This document shows positions 44,913 through 54,281 of a DNA stretch of 64,000 nt, piece by piece. The notes under the pieces are model-generated. The model was not told the DNA's origin and ran no database searches. It worked only from the letters and a program-made list of their open reading frames with translations. Positions within the stretch are counted from its first letter, which is position 1. Each line of letters opens with the position of its first letter. Source of the DNA: Paraburkholderia dinghuensis (lineage in GTDB: Bacteria > Pseudomonadota > Gammaproteobacteria > Burkholderiales > Burkholderiaceae); contig NZ_RQIS01000012.1 in the NCBI RefSeq assembly GCF_003837865.1, positions 137,589-201,588 of the forward strand, written 5' to 3'. Made by a program: the position numbers and the translations under genes.

Positions 44913-45134
44913 ATGGAAGACGTCAGCTACACCAAGGGTATCTACACGGCGGTCGCAATGACGCGGACCATGGACAGCGGACTCTACCAGGGCGTGGTCT
45001 CGCTGGAGCGCGACGACGGCGAGGAACTCGAGAACTCGGTCTACGAAGTGGAAGGCACATCGGGCACGCCCGAAGAAGCGCTGGAAGAAGCCAAGGCGCT
45101 CGCGCATCGCATCCTTGGTGAACTCGAACTGTAA
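44913..45134 (+). CDS. Small acidic protein of unknown function
   Basis: A 73-residue acidic soluble protein with no signal peptide (EDVSYTKGIYTAVAMTRTM, then ERDDGEELENSVYEVEG and a C-terminal helix EEALEEAKALAHRILGE). AGGAG precedes the ATG by 6-7 bp. It looks like a short conserved Burkholderia protein, but no family is recalled. It lies between the sugar operon and another small protein gene on the same strand, 72 bp apart. Confidence 0.7.
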   Translation: MEDVSYTKGIYTAVAMTRTMDSGLYQGVVSLERDDGEELENSVYEVEGTSGTPEEALEEAKALAHRILGELEL

Positions 45135-45206
45135 GCCGGCATTGCGCGGCTTTACGTTCGGGCTGTGTTACCTGGCTGTGTTACCTGTATCCGGCTGGAG
45201 GCAATC

Positions 45207-45452
45207 ATGGCCGAACAGCTCTTTCTCTACGGCGTCTACGCCATCCATGTGCATCCGCTGGAACTGCAGGGGGCGCGCTGGGACGCCGAATACCAGATCA
45301 CGCACCGCGACAAGCCCGTGCAGCCGTGGATCACCGTCGGCGGTAACGCGGGGTTTGACGCGGCCCCCGTCGCCGTCGATGCCGCGCGCCGCCAGGCCAT
45401 CGCCGATATCGAGCACGGCGCGGGCATTCCGAAACCGCATACTTTTCCGTGA
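45207..45452 (+). CDS. Small protein of unknown function
   Basis: An 81-residue soluble protein (MAEQLFLYGVYAIHVHPLEL, YQITHRDKPVQPW, ending GAGIPKPHTFP). CTGGAGG lies 4-8 bp before the ATG at 45207, deciding this start over an in-frame one at 45165. Its beta-rich sequence with an Ala-rich helix resembles small Burkholderia conserved hypotheticals. Possibly an operon with the preceding small gene. Confidence 0.68.
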   Translation: MAEQLFLYGVYAIHVHPLELQGARWDAEYQITHRDKPVQPWITVGGNAGFDAAPVAVDAARRQAIADIEHGAGIPKPHTFP

Positions 45453-45676
45453 GGCTGTGCGTACCGCGCGTATGAGCGGGTAGCGCCGCGCGTGCAAGTT
45501 CGTTGTGCGCGTTGCCAGCGCAAGCGCCGGTCATTGCGGCCATCCAGCACCGCATCGCAAGGCGGCGCGCTGCACACGACGCGCGCATGCCACACAAGCG
45601 CCCTCTGTGCGCTTGTCCCGCGCATCCGTCGTTGCTACCCTTCTTCCCATTTCGAGTCGAGCCCGAAGGGAACACC

Positions 45677-46642
45677 ATGACGCCCGAGCCGCCGGAGCGC
45701 AGCACCAATCAAAAAGCCGACCAGCCGACCAGCGCGTCCGCACCGTCCAGACGCGGCGCGCCGCACAAGCTGCGCATCGGCAACCGGGTGATCATGGTCT
45801 ACGGCATGCCGGCGACCGGCTGGCGCGACTTCTATCACGGCGCGCTCACCATGCGGTGGCCCACCTTCTTCGCGTTGCTCGGGGCGCTGTTCCTGCTCCT
45901 CAACACACTCTTCGCGTGCCTCTACCTGCTCGGCCACGCGCCCATCGCCAACCAGTTCCCACCCGGCTTCGGCGGCGCGTTTTTCTTCAGCGTCGAAACG
46001 CTTGCGACGGTCGGTTACGGCGACATGCATCCGCAAACGCTTTACGCGCACATCATCGCGACGCTGGAGATTTTCATCGGCATGTCGGGGATCGCGCTGT
46101 CCACGGGACTCATCTTCGCGCGCTTCTCGCGCCCGCACGCGAAGATCGTGTTTGCGCGCAGGGTGGTGGTGCATCCGCTCGAAGGCCGCACGACGCTCAT
46201 GGCGCGTGCCGCCAATGCGCGCCAGAACGTGATCGCCGAAGCGCGCGCGAAGCTGCGGCTGATGCGCCTCGAAACCTCGTCGGATGGCTACACCGCACGC
46301 CGCATCCACGACCTCAAGCTCGTGCGCGATCAGCATCCGATCTTCACGCTCGGCTGGAACCTCATGCACGTGATCGACGAATCGAGCCCGCTCTACGGCG
46401 AAACGCCAGAATCGCTCGCGCGTCAGAACGCGTCGCTGCTCGTGATGATCGAAGGTTCCGACGAATCGACCGCGCAGACCATGCAGGCGCGCCATAGCTG
46501 GTCGGACAACCAGATCCGCTGGCATTACCGCTACGTAGATGTGCTACACGACGTCGACGGTGTGAGTCATATGGACTACACGCGATTTCACGATGTCGAG
46601 CCGTATGACGGGCCGCCCGCACAAGGCTCGCAAGAGGTCTGA
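45677..46642 (+). CDS. Inward-rectifier potassium channel, KirBac1.1 ortholog
   Basis: A 321-residue tetrameric K+ channel of the inner membrane. A slide helix (YGMPATGWRDFYHGAL) precedes TM1 (about 63-88). The pore helix and selectivity filter TVGYGD are at residues 111-116 (FFFSVETLATVGYGDMHPQT), TM2 at about 121-150 (IFIGMSGIALSTGLIFARFSRP). A large cytoplasmic immunoglobulin-like domain follows (RAANARQNVIAEARAKLRLM, HDLKLVRDQHPIF, VMIEGSDESTAQTMQARHSW). From memory it matches B. pseudomallei KirBac1.1 along nearly the whole length. The ATG at 45677 follows AAGGGAAC. Confidence 0.95.
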   Translation: MTPEPPERSTNQKADQPTSASAPSRRGAPHKLRIGNRVIMVYGMPATGWRDFYHGALTMRWPTFFALLGALFLLLNTLFACLYLLGHAPIANQFPPGFGGAFFFSVETLATVGYGDMHPQTLYAHIIATLEIFIGMSGIALSTGLIFARFSRPHAKIVFARRVVVHPLEGRTTLMARAANARQNVIAEARAKLRLMRLETSSDGYTARRIHDLKLVRDQHPIFTLGWNLMHVIDESSPLYGETPESLARQNASLLVMIEGSDESTAQTMQARHSWSDNQIRWHYRYVDVLHDVDGVSHMDYTRFHDVEPYDGPPAQGSQEV

Positions 46643-46784
46643 GCCGGGCCGTTACGGCGGGCCGGCAAGATCTCCCTCAAAAATTGAGGTCTTCGGGGAG
46701 CATCTCGCGCGCACGCCCCATATGCGAGGGTAGTTAGCAAAACATTTCCGTCATTGGCGCTGAAAAATAGAGCCTCCTGCAGCG

Positions 46785-47010
46785 TGTCGACCGGAGTTAG
46801 CGCTTTAGCTGTCGGCGGGAGTTAGCGCTTTAGCGCTTATTCCCGCCCCATGCAACGCACTTACTCCGGTCCCATGCAGAGCTGTCGACCGGAGTTAGCG
46901 CTTTAGCTGTCGGCGGGAGTTAGCGCTTTAGCGCTTATTCCCGCCCCATGCAACGCGCTTACTCCGGTCCCATGCAGAGCTGTCGACCGGAGTTGGCGCT
47001 TTAGCGCTTG
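46785..47010. repeat. Tandem 98-bp palindromic intergenic element, 2.3 copies
   Basis: Copies begin at 46785, 46883 and 46981 (the last partial), all starting TGTCGACCGGAGTT. The first two differ by about one base. Each copy folds into nested inverted repeats. Outer arms CCGGAGTTAGCGC and GCGCTTACTCCGG flank an inner 15-bp hairpin with a 4-nt loop (46814-46847 in copy one). It resembles REP/BIME-type elements and lies between kirBac and the oxidoreductase gene. Confidence 0.9.
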
Positions 47011-47101
47011 TCGTTAGGAGTCGGGGCATTAACCCTCCCTCCCGCCTCCTCCGGTCGCATGCCCAACGGGCACGTAAGCGCCAAATAACGGAGACACCCC
47101 C

Positions 47102-50100
47102 ATGACCGCCCGCCCCGCATTCGGCGATTCATCCAGCCCGCCTCTCGCCGACTACCGTCTGAGCGACAACCTCACAGCAACGCGCGGCCGCATTTTCCTC
47201 ACCGGCACGCAGGCGCTGATCCGTCTCGCGCTGATGCAGCACGCCAACGACCGCGCGCGCGGCCTGAACACCGCAGGCTTCATCAGCGGCTACCGCGGCT
47301 CGCCGCTCGGCATGGTCGATCAGCAAGCGTGGAAGGCGCAGAAGCTGCTCGACGCGGCCGGCGTGCGCTTCCTCCCCGCGATCAACGAGGAACTCGGCGG
47401 TACGGCAGTCCTCGGCACGCAGCGCGTCGAAGCCGATCCCGAGCGTACCGTCGAAGGCGTCTACGCAATGTGGTACGGCAAGGGACCGGGCGTCGATCGC
47501 GCAGGCGACGCGCTCAAGCACGGCAACGCTTACGGCTCGTCGCCGCACGGCGGCGTGCTCGTCGTGGCGGGCGACGACCACGGGTGCGTCTCGTCGTCGA
47601 TGCCACATCAGAGCGACTTCGCGATGATGGCGTGGCACATGCCCATCGTGAATCCGTCGAACGTCGCCGACATGCTCGAATTCGGCCTGTACGGCTGGGC
47701 GCTCTCGCGCTTCTCGGGCGCATGGGTGGGCTTCAAGGCGATATCGGAGACCGTCGAATCGGGCTCGACCGTCGATCTCGATGCCATTCGCACCGACTGG
47801 TCCGCACCCGATGCCTTCACGCCGCCGCCAGGCGGCTTGCACAACCGCTGGCCCGATCTGCCGAGCCTCGCGATCGAAGCACGCCTCGCCGCGAAACTCG
47901 ACGCCGTGCGCCACTTCGCACGCGCGAACAGCATCGACAAGTGGATCGCGCCAAGCCCGCATGCGAATGTGGGCATCGTCACGTGCGGCAAGGCCCATCT
48001 GGATTTGATGGAAGCGCTGCGACGCCTCGACCTCTCGGTAGCCGATCTCGACGCGGCAGGCGTGCGCATCTACAAGGTGGGGCTCTCGTTCCCGCTGGAG
48101 ATGTCGCGCATCGACGCTTTCGTCGCCGGTCTCACCGACGTGCTCGTGATCGAAGAAAAAGGCCCCGTGATCGAGCAGCAAATCAAGGACCATCTCTACA
48201 ACCGCAAGGCGGGCGCACGTCCGACGATCACCGGCAAGGCGACCGAGGACGGCGCGGCGCTTCTCTCCGAACTCGGCGAGCTGCGCCCGTCGCGTATCCT
48301 GCCCGTGTTTGCCGAGTGGCTCGCCAGGCACAAGCCCGCGCTCGACCGGCGCGAACGCGTGGTCGATCTCGTCGCGCATCAGATCCTCTCCAACGAGGCC
48401 GACGCCGTGCGCCGCACGCCGTACTTCTGCTCGGGTTGTCCGCACAATACGTCCACGAAGGTGCCTGAAGGCTCGATCGCACAGGCCGGCATCGGCTGTC
48501 ACTTCATGGCATCGTGGATGGAGCGTGACACGACGGGCCTGATCCAGATGGGCGGCGAAGGCGTGGACTGGGCCGCACACTCGATGTTCACGAACACGCG
48601 CCACGTCTTCCAGAATCTGGGCGACGGCACCTACTTTCATTCAGGCATCCTTGCGATTCGCCAGGCCGTGGCGACGAAGGCGAACATTACCTACAAGATT
48701 CTCTACAACGACGCCGTTGCGATGACGGGAGGACAACCCGTCGACGGGAGCATTTCGGTGCCGCAAATCGCGCGTCAGGTGGAAGCCGAAGGCGTCTCGC
48801 GCTTCGTCGTCGTGAGCGACGAACCCGAGAAGTACGACGGCCATCACGACCTCTTCCCGAAGGGCACGACGTTCCACCATCGACGTGAGCTGGACGCCGT
48901 GCAGCGCGAACTGCGCGACACACCGGGCGTGACCGTGCTGATCTACGACCAGACCTGCGCCGCCGAAAAACGCCGCCGTCGCAAGAAAGGCGAATTTCCC
49001 GATCCCGACAAGCGTCTCTTCATCAACGAAGCGGTGTGCGAAGGCTGCGGCGATTGCGGCGTGCAGTCGAACTGTCTTTCGGTGGAACCGATCGAGACCG
49101 AACTCGGCCGCAAGCGCCGCATCGACCAGTCGTCGTGCAACAAGGACTACTCGTGCGTGAATGGCTTTTGCCCGAGCTTCGTGACGATCGAAGGCGGCAA
49201 GCTCAAGAAAGCCGCGGGCGCAGCGTTCGATCCGCAAGCGCTCGCCGCGCGCGTGAGCGCGCTGCCCGTGCCGCAGACGCCGCTCGAAAATGCCCCCTAC
49301 GACATCCTCGTGACGGGCGTGGGCGGCACCGGTGTCGTGACTGTGGGCGCGCTCATCAGCATGGCCGCGCATCTGGAAGGCAAGAGCGCGTCGGTGCTCG
49401 ATTTCATGGGCTTCGCGCAGAAGGGCGGCTCGGTGCTCTCGTTCGTGCGTTTCGCCGCAACCGATGCGTTGCTCAACCAGGTCCGCATCGACACGCAGCA
49501 GGCCGACCTGCTGCTCGCCTGCGACATGGTGGTCGGTGCGAGCGCCGACGCGCTGCAAACGGTGCGCCGCGACCGCACGCGCATCGTCGTGAACACGCAC
49601 GCGATTCCGAACGCTTCGTTCGTGCAGAACCCCGATGCGAACCTGCACGCCGACGCGCTGCTCGCGAAGATGCGCCACGCGGCGACGGGCGGCGCGGTGG
49701 CGGCGGACGCGCAAGACCCGCTCGCGACATGCGATGCGCAAGCGCTTGCTCAACGTTTCCTCGGCGATACGATCGGCGCGAACGTCCTCATGCTCGGCTT
49801 CGCGTGGCAACTCGGTCTCGTGCCAGTCTCGCTTGCAGCGCTCACGCGTGCGATCGAATTGAACAACGTGGCCGTGCCCGCGAATCTGCTCGCGTTTTCA
49901 GTCGGCCGTCTCGCAGCCGCCGACCCGGCGGCCCTCGATACGCTCGACGCCCAACGCGGGCGCGCCAGCGAGCCGTTGCTGACACAGACGCTGGACGACC
50001 TGATCGCCGATCGCGAAGCGCGTCTCGTCGCGTATGGCGGCGCGCGTTACGCTTTGCGCTTCCGTGCGCTCGTCGATGCAACCCGAAGCGCCGACGAGAG

Positions 50101-50710
50101 CACCGACGAGGCGCTGACGCGCGCCGTCGCGACGACTTTCTATCGCCTGCTCGCCGTGAAAGACGAATACGAAGTCGCGCGACTGCACACCGATCCTGCA
50201 TTCCGCGCCTCGCTCGAAGCGCAGTTCGAAGGCACCGCAGGCCGTGACTTCACGGTGAAGTTCAACATGGCGCCGCCGCTCGTCGCGCGCGCGAAGCACG
50301 GTGAGGCGCCGCGCAAGATGCAGTTCGGGCAGTGGCTTTGGGGCGCACTCGCGCTGCTATCGAAGGGACGCGGCGTGCGCGGAACTTGGCTCGATCCGTT
50401 CGGCCGCACAGTGGAGCGTCGGATGGAGCGCGCGCTCGCCGACGACTACGAGGCGACCGTGCGCAGCGCACTCACGCGTCTCGATGTGCACAACGCCGCC
50501 GATATCGTGACGCTCGCAAGCCTCCATCAGCGTGTGCGTGGCTACGGTCACGTGAAACTCGCGAACCTCGCGGCGGTGAAGCGCAACGAGCGCGAGCTCG
50601 CGGCGCGCCTGCAACTCGACGCACGAACGAGTGCGGCAGTGCAGAAAGCACTCGATTCGTTCAAGGGCGCTGGATCGTTGCGCGGCATTCCGGTGGTGGT
50701 CGCGAAGTAA
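47102..50710 (+). CDS. Indolepyruvate ferredoxin oxidoreductase, fused alpha-beta
   Basis: A 1202-residue single-chain 2-oxoacid:ferredoxin oxidoreductase, acting on arylpyruvates from aromatic amino acids. The N-terminal part has FISGYRGSPLGMVDQ (pyruvate-binding fold). A TPP-binding part follows: FCSGCPHNTSTKVPEG, GIGCHFMASWM and MGGEGVDWAAHS. The Fe-S loop CEGCGDCGVQSNC is at about 645-657. The gamma-like C-terminal part has VTGVGGTGVVTVGALISMAAH. Length and order match the long beta-proteobacterial form that needs no separate subunits. It stands alone after the 98-bp repeats. Confidence 0.93.
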   Translation: MTARPAFGDSSSPPLADYRLSDNLTATRGRIFLTGTQALIRLALMQHANDRARGLNTAGFISGYRGSPLGMVDQQAWKAQKLLDAAGVRFLPAINEELGGTAVLGTQRVEADPERTVEGVYAMWYGKGPGVDRAGDALKHGNAYGSSPHGGVLVVAGDDHGCVSSSMPHQSDFAMMAWHMPIVNPSNVADMLEFGLYGWALSRFSGAWVGFKAISETVESGSTVDLDAIRTDWSAPDAFTPPPGGLHNRWPDLPSLAIEARLAAKLDAVRHFARANSIDKWIAPSPHANVGIVTCGKAHLDLMEALRRLDLSVADLDAAGVRIYKVGLSFPLEMSRIDAFVAGLTDVLVIEEKGPVIEQQIKDHLYNRKAGARPTITGKATEDGAALLSELGELRPSRILPVFAEWLARHKPALDRRERVVDLVAHQILSNEADAVRRTPYFCSGCPHNTSTKVPEGSIAQAGIGCHFMASWMERDTTGLIQMGGEGVDWAAHSMFTNTRHVFQNLGDGTYFHSGILAIRQAVATKANITYKILYNDAVAMTGGQPVDGSISVPQIARQVEAEGVSRFVVVSDEPEKYDGHHDLFPKGTTFHHRRELDAVQRELRDTPGVTVLIYDQTCAAEKRRRRKKGEFPDPDKRLFINEAVCEGCGDCGVQSNCLSVEPIETELGRKRRIDQSSCNKDYSCVNGFCPSFVTIEGGKLKKAAGAAFDPQALAARVSALPVPQTPLENAPYDILVTGVGGTGVVTVGALISMAAHLEGKSASVLDFMGFAQKGGSVLSFVRFAATDALLNQVRIDTQQADLLLACDMVVGASADALQTVRRDRTRIVVNTHAIPNASFVQNPDANLHADALLAKMRHAATGGAVAADAQDPLATCDAQALAQRFLGDTIGANVLMLGFAWQLGLVPVSLAALTRAIELNNVAVPANLLAFSVGRLAAADPAALDTLDAQRGRASEPLLTQTLDDLIADREARLVAYGGARYALRFRALVDATRSADESTDEALTRAVATTFYRLLAVKDEYEVARLHTDPAFRASLEAQFEGTAGRDFTVKFNMAPPLVARAKHGEAPRKMQFGQWLWGALALLSKGRGVRGTWLDPFGRTVERRMERALADDYEATVRSALTRLDVHNAADIVTLASLHQRVRGYGHVKLANLAAVKRNERELAARLQLDARTSAAVQKALDSFKGAGSLRGIPVVVAK

Positions 50711-50733
50711 CGCGCGCGACGAGTGTGGATGCG

Positions 50734-50764
50734 AAAAGGGCGGCTTTAAAAAGCCGCCCTTTAA
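50734..50764. terminator. Terminator shared by convergent genes
   Basis: A perfect 12-bp stem (50735-50746 with 50751-50762) and 4-nt loop, with short T-runs on both strands, between the oxidoreductase stop and the convergent EAL-gene stop. Confidence 0.75.
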
Positions 50765-50784
50765 CTTTGTGACGCGCGAGGTGC

Positions 50785-52062
50785 TCAAACCACCTCGTCG
50801 AAAATCCAGTCGATGTCACCGCACAGCACGCACAACCTTTCTCCGACATGCACCGCCATCGAAAGTGTCACGCACGGCAGCGCCTCGTTGATCGACAGAT
50901 ACGGCGCCGTGACGTGCACATGCCCCGGCACCGCAACCGCCGAACGAAAATAAGGACGCCTTAGCCAGTTCGCACCCTGCGCGTCGTCAAGCGGTAAAAA
51001 CCGTGCGTCGTGCTGTGCGCGATCGACGCGCAACACGATATTGCGCCCGGCCTGCCGTCCATTCGCATCGAGCAGAAAACAACGCGCTGCGTGAGTGAGC
51101 CCGAGGAAGTTCCAGCACACCTCCTCCAGCGGCTCTCCTGCGGCGAGCCGCTCCGCCGCGCGCTCGAACGCCCGCACGTAGGGCGCAAGGCGATTGGCGG
51201 TGCCGCGCTCGCGCTCTTCGGCCTGCGAGCGGAAGCGCTCAGTCGCCTCTGCGATCACGGATCGCGCCAGCGCCGCATCGGTGAGCCCGGGCGCCGGACG
51301 CGCAAAGAAAAACCCCTGCACGAAATCCGCATTACACGAGAGCGCGAGCTGCGCTTCCTGCTCGGTTTCGACGCCCTCGACCAGCACGAGCTTGCCCGCC
51401 TCGTGCAGCAGCGCGACGAGCGCGGGCAGCGTCGCCGCCATGTCCGCGCGATGCGCCGCGTGCAAAAGCAGGATGCGGTCGAGCTTCACGATGTCGGGAT
51501 TGAGCTGCCACACGCGACCGATATCGACGTGGCCCGCGCCGAAATCGTCGAGCGCGACGAGAAAACCGCGTTCGCGAAACGACGCGACGGCTTGTGCCAG
51601 TGCGTCGAAATCCGTGGCCGGGTCTTCGAGCACTTCGAGCACGATGCGCCGCGGCGGCAAATCGAGTCGCACGAGATTCGCAAGCAGCGCCGCCGTGTGA
51701 TACGGCTCGATCAGCGTGCCCGGATGCACGTTGAGGAAGAGCCATTCGCGCTCGGCGCCGAGCAGCTTGAAGTTCTCCAGATGCAGCGCCTGGGCGAGAC
51801 GATCCACCTGCAGCGCCTCGCCGATGCGGGCCGCCTCGCCGAACACGTCGAGCGGGGGCACCGGCCGGTCGAGCGCATCGTGCGCGCGCAGCAACCCCTC
51901 GTAGCCGATCGCCCGCATGTGCGAGAGGCTGAAGACGGGCTGGAATACACTCGTCAGCGTGAGTTCGCCGTGCTGAGCGCTATAGCGCTCAAACCCCGAG
52001 GTGACGCTGATGTTGAAGCCGTGCGGTGCAACGGCCGTTCTGTCCTGCTGTTCTGTGGTCAT
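50785..52062 (-). CDS. EAL-domain c-di-GMP phosphodiesterase
   Basis: A 425-residue cytoplasmic protein with an EAL domain at about 30-260. E55 (YEGLLRA), N111 (FLNVHP), E143, D172-D173 (LDDFGAGH), K193 (VKLDR), E229/E232 (VEGVET) and Q249 (VQGFFFARP) keep the catalytic set, so hydrolysis of c-di-GMP is expected. The C-terminal about 150 residues form an unassigned, possibly sensory domain (WNFLGLTHAARCFLLDANG, VHVTAPYLSINEALPCVTLS). GAGG precedes the ATG at 52062; the longer frame to 52329 has no support. Confidence 0.88.
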   Translation of the reverse strand: MTTEQQDRTAVAPHGFNISVTSGFERYSAQHGELTLTSVFQPVFSLSHMRAIGYEGLLRAHDALDRPVPPLDVFGEAARIGEALQVDRLAQALHLENFKLLGAEREWLFLNVHPGTLIEPYHTAALLANLVRLDLPPRRIVLEVLEDPATDFDALAQAVASFRERGFLVALDDFGAGHVDIGRVWQLNPDIVKLDRILLLHAAHRADMAATLPALVALLHEAGKLVLVEGVETEQEAQLALSCNADFVQGFFFARPAPGLTDAALARSVIAEATERFRSQAEERERGTANRLAPYVRAFERAAERLAAGEPLEEVCWNFLGLTHAARCFLLDANGRQAGRNIVLRVDRAQHDARFLPLDDAQGANWLRRPYFRSAVAVPGHVHVTAPYLSINEALPCVTLSMAVHVGERLCVLCGDIDWIFDEVV

Positions 52063-52499
52063 GCGTGCCTCTCGCGCGACATCATCGCCGGCATCCGCGT
52101 GACGCTCACACGCGGGATGGTGGCCGGCAGCCAGATTCATTGCGTCACAGGCTGCGTGAAAGCAAAGTCCGTGCGCACTTTCCATCCATGGCGGCGAGCA
52201 TCGAAATGCGGGCGTCACGTGCCGTGTTGCGCCGCGAACAGGCACGCCACGCACCATAAGCGTGCGTGGCCGATGCGCGTGCGTCGCGCCGCAGCAACCT
52301 CGCTGCAGCATGCCGGATGACTCCGGCACACCAACACCAGTGCATCCAGAGGCCGCCGCGCCCTGCTCGCTTCACGGCGCCGGCAACCGCCCTCGGGCTA
52401 CACTGTCCAACGGCTGTTCTGGCTCTAAAGCCGAACGCAAACCACGCAATCGTGCCGCCTTGAAGGGACGCATCGTCGTCCCCCGCCTTCGCCTGATCG
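52063..52499. other. Intergenic region between divergent genes
   Basis: About 435 bp containing the promoters of the EAL gene and the antiporter gene. GC-rich; no operator, RNA or small gene could be supported. Confidence 0.4.
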
Positions 52500-54167
52500 A
52501 TGGAAATCCTGCTCACCGTCCTCATTTTGCTCCTCGCCGTGGCGCTTTCGGGCGTCGTCGTGCGGCTTGTGCGCGTGAAGTTGCCGCTACCGCTCGTGCA
52601 GATCGGCATTGGCGCGCTGCTCACGTTTCCGCGAATCGATCCGCACGTCACGTTCGATCCGGATATCTTCATGGCGCTGTTCATTCCGCCGCTGCTGTTC
52701 GCCGATGGCTGGCGCATCCCGAAGCGCGAATTCTTCCTGCAGCGCCGCGCGATCCTTATGCTCGCGCTCGGCCTCGTGCTCATCACCGTCGTCGCCGTGG
52801 GGTATTTCGTGCACTGGCTCGTGCCGCAGATTTCGCTGCCCGTCGCCTTTGCGCTCGCCGCCGTGCTCTCGCCCACCGACGCGGTCGCGCTCTCGGCCAT
52901 CGCCGGCAAAGACCGGATACCCGCGCAGCTAATGCACATCCTCGAAGGTGAAGCGCTCATGAACGACGCCTCCGGCCTCGTCGCGCTGAAGTTCGCCATT
53001 GCCGCCGCGCTCACGGGATATTTCTCTCTGCGCGCAGCGGCGCTCAGCTTCGTCCTGATCGCGGCGGGTGGCCTCGCGATCGGTGCCGCAATCGGCTGGC
53101 TTTTCAGCTTTGTGTCGGCGAAATTTCTCAACGCCACCGATGAAGGCGACCCCGCGCCCGGCGTCGTGCTGACGATGTTGATCCCGTTCGCCGCGTATCT
53201 CCTCGCCGAACATCTGGAATGCTCCGGCGTGCTTGCCGCCGTCGCGGCGGGCATGATGATGAACTACACGAGCACCGCGCACATGGGACCCGTGTCCGAG
53301 CGCGTACGCGCGACGAGCACCTGGACGATGATCGAGTTCGTCTTCAACGGCATGGTGTTCACGCTGCTCGGACTGCAGTTTCCCGGCATTCTCGGCAAGG
53401 CGCTGCTCGACGCGCATCACACGAGCAACGTGGAGATGCTTCGGCTCGTTGGCTATATCGGTGCCGTCCTGGCGGCGCTCTACGCGATGCGTTTCGCGTG
53501 GGTCTGGGTATTGCGCTGGTTCGCGAGCCGGCGCGCCGCGCGTCACGGCATCGCTAACGCGGTGCCGGGGCTGCGCACCATCGCGATCACAACGGTGGCG
53601 GGCGTGCGCGGCGCCGTGACGCTCGCGGGCGTGCTCTCGCTACCCGTGGCGCTCGCAGACGGCAGCCTCCTGCCGGGACGCGACACCGCCATCTTCATCG
53701 CGACGGGGGTGATCCTGGCCTCGCTGCTCGTGGCGATCGTCGGACTGCCGCTCCTGCTGCACGGCGCAAGACGCGGCAGCGTACCGCCGCACGCCGCCGA
53801 GGAACGCGCGGCGCGCATCCAGGCCGCGCAATCCGCGATCCGCGCAATCGACGCGCTGTACGACGAAACCACCCGCGGCATGGACGAATCCGAAGCCGCC
53901 TATGCCGCCGACACCACGGCACGGGTCATGGACCTGTATCGCCGGCGACTCGCGATGCTCGACACGGACCGCGCCCGCAGTGCGCATGCAGGCCGCGCGG
54001 AGAGGCTCGAACTGCAGATGCGACTCGCCGCGATGCGCGCCGAACGCGCGACGCTGCTTGCGCTGCGCAATCAGCAAAAGATCAACGACGAGACGATGGC
54101 GAAGCTGATGCGCGAAGTCGATCTGACCGAAACGGCGATCATTTCGCGCGCGCGCAGCCGCGCGTGA
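52500..54167 (+). CDS. CPA1-family Na+/H+ antiporter
   Basis: A 555-residue inner-membrane cation/proton antiporter of the NhaP/YjcE type. About twelve helices cover residues 1-420. LSPTDAVALSAIAG and EGEALMNDASGLVALKFA hold the ion-binding Asp and Asn-Asp, and TVAGVRGAVTLAGVLSLP the conserved Arg. The C-terminal about 130 residues are a soluble, helical, charged domain (RIQAAQSAIRAIDALYDE onward), likely regulatory. The ATG at 52500 begins directly with the first helix. No ribosome site is obvious. Confidence 0.88.
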   Translation: MEILLTVLILLLAVALSGVVVRLVRVKLPLPLVQIGIGALLTFPRIDPHVTFDPDIFMALFIPPLLFADGWRIPKREFFLQRRAILMLALGLVLITVVAVGYFVHWLVPQISLPVAFALAAVLSPTDAVALSAIAGKDRIPAQLMHILEGEALMNDASGLVALKFAIAAALTGYFSLRAAALSFVLIAAGGLAIGAAIGWLFSFVSAKFLNATDEGDPAPGVVLTMLIPFAAYLLAEHLECSGVLAAVAAGMMMNYTSTAHMGPVSERVRATSTWTMIEFVFNGMVFTLLGLQFPGILGKALLDAHHTSNVEMLRLVGYIGAVLAALYAMRFAWVWVLRWFASRRAARHGIANAVPGLRTIAITTVAGVRGAVTLAGVLSLPVALADGSLLPGRDTAIFIATGVILASLLVAIVGLPLLLHGARRGSVPPHAAEERAARIQAAQSAIRAIDALYDETTRGMDESEAAYAADTTARVMDLYRRRLAMLDTDRARSAHAGRAERLELQMRLAAMRAERATLLALRNQQKINDETMAKLMREVDLTETAIISRARSRA

Positions 54168-54186
54168 GGGCGCATCGAGGAGGTGT

Positions 54187-54210
54187 GCGAGGCGCCCGTT
54201 TGCGCCTCGC
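54187..54210 (+). terminator. Stem-loop after the antiporter gene
   Basis: A perfect 9-bp stem (54187-54195 with 54202-54210) with a 6-nt loop, 20 bp past the stop. No T-run follows, so termination strength is doubtful. Confidence 0.4.
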
Positions 54211-54227
54211 TTCACCCACACGCGCAT

Positions 54228-54255
54228 AAAAAAAGGCGGCACGTATGCCGCCTTT
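54228..54255 (-). terminator. Intrinsic terminator of the uracil permease gene
   Basis: A 10-bp stem (54232-54241 with 54246-54255), tetraloop and a run of seven T reading leftward, 27 bp after the permease stop. Confidence 0.88.
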
Positions 54256-54281
54256 GATTACCGCACAGACTGAGCGCGGCG

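Noticed and set aside
46785..47010. Possible CRISPR array
   Set aside because: Units are contiguous 98-bp copies without unique spacers, and no cas gene is present.
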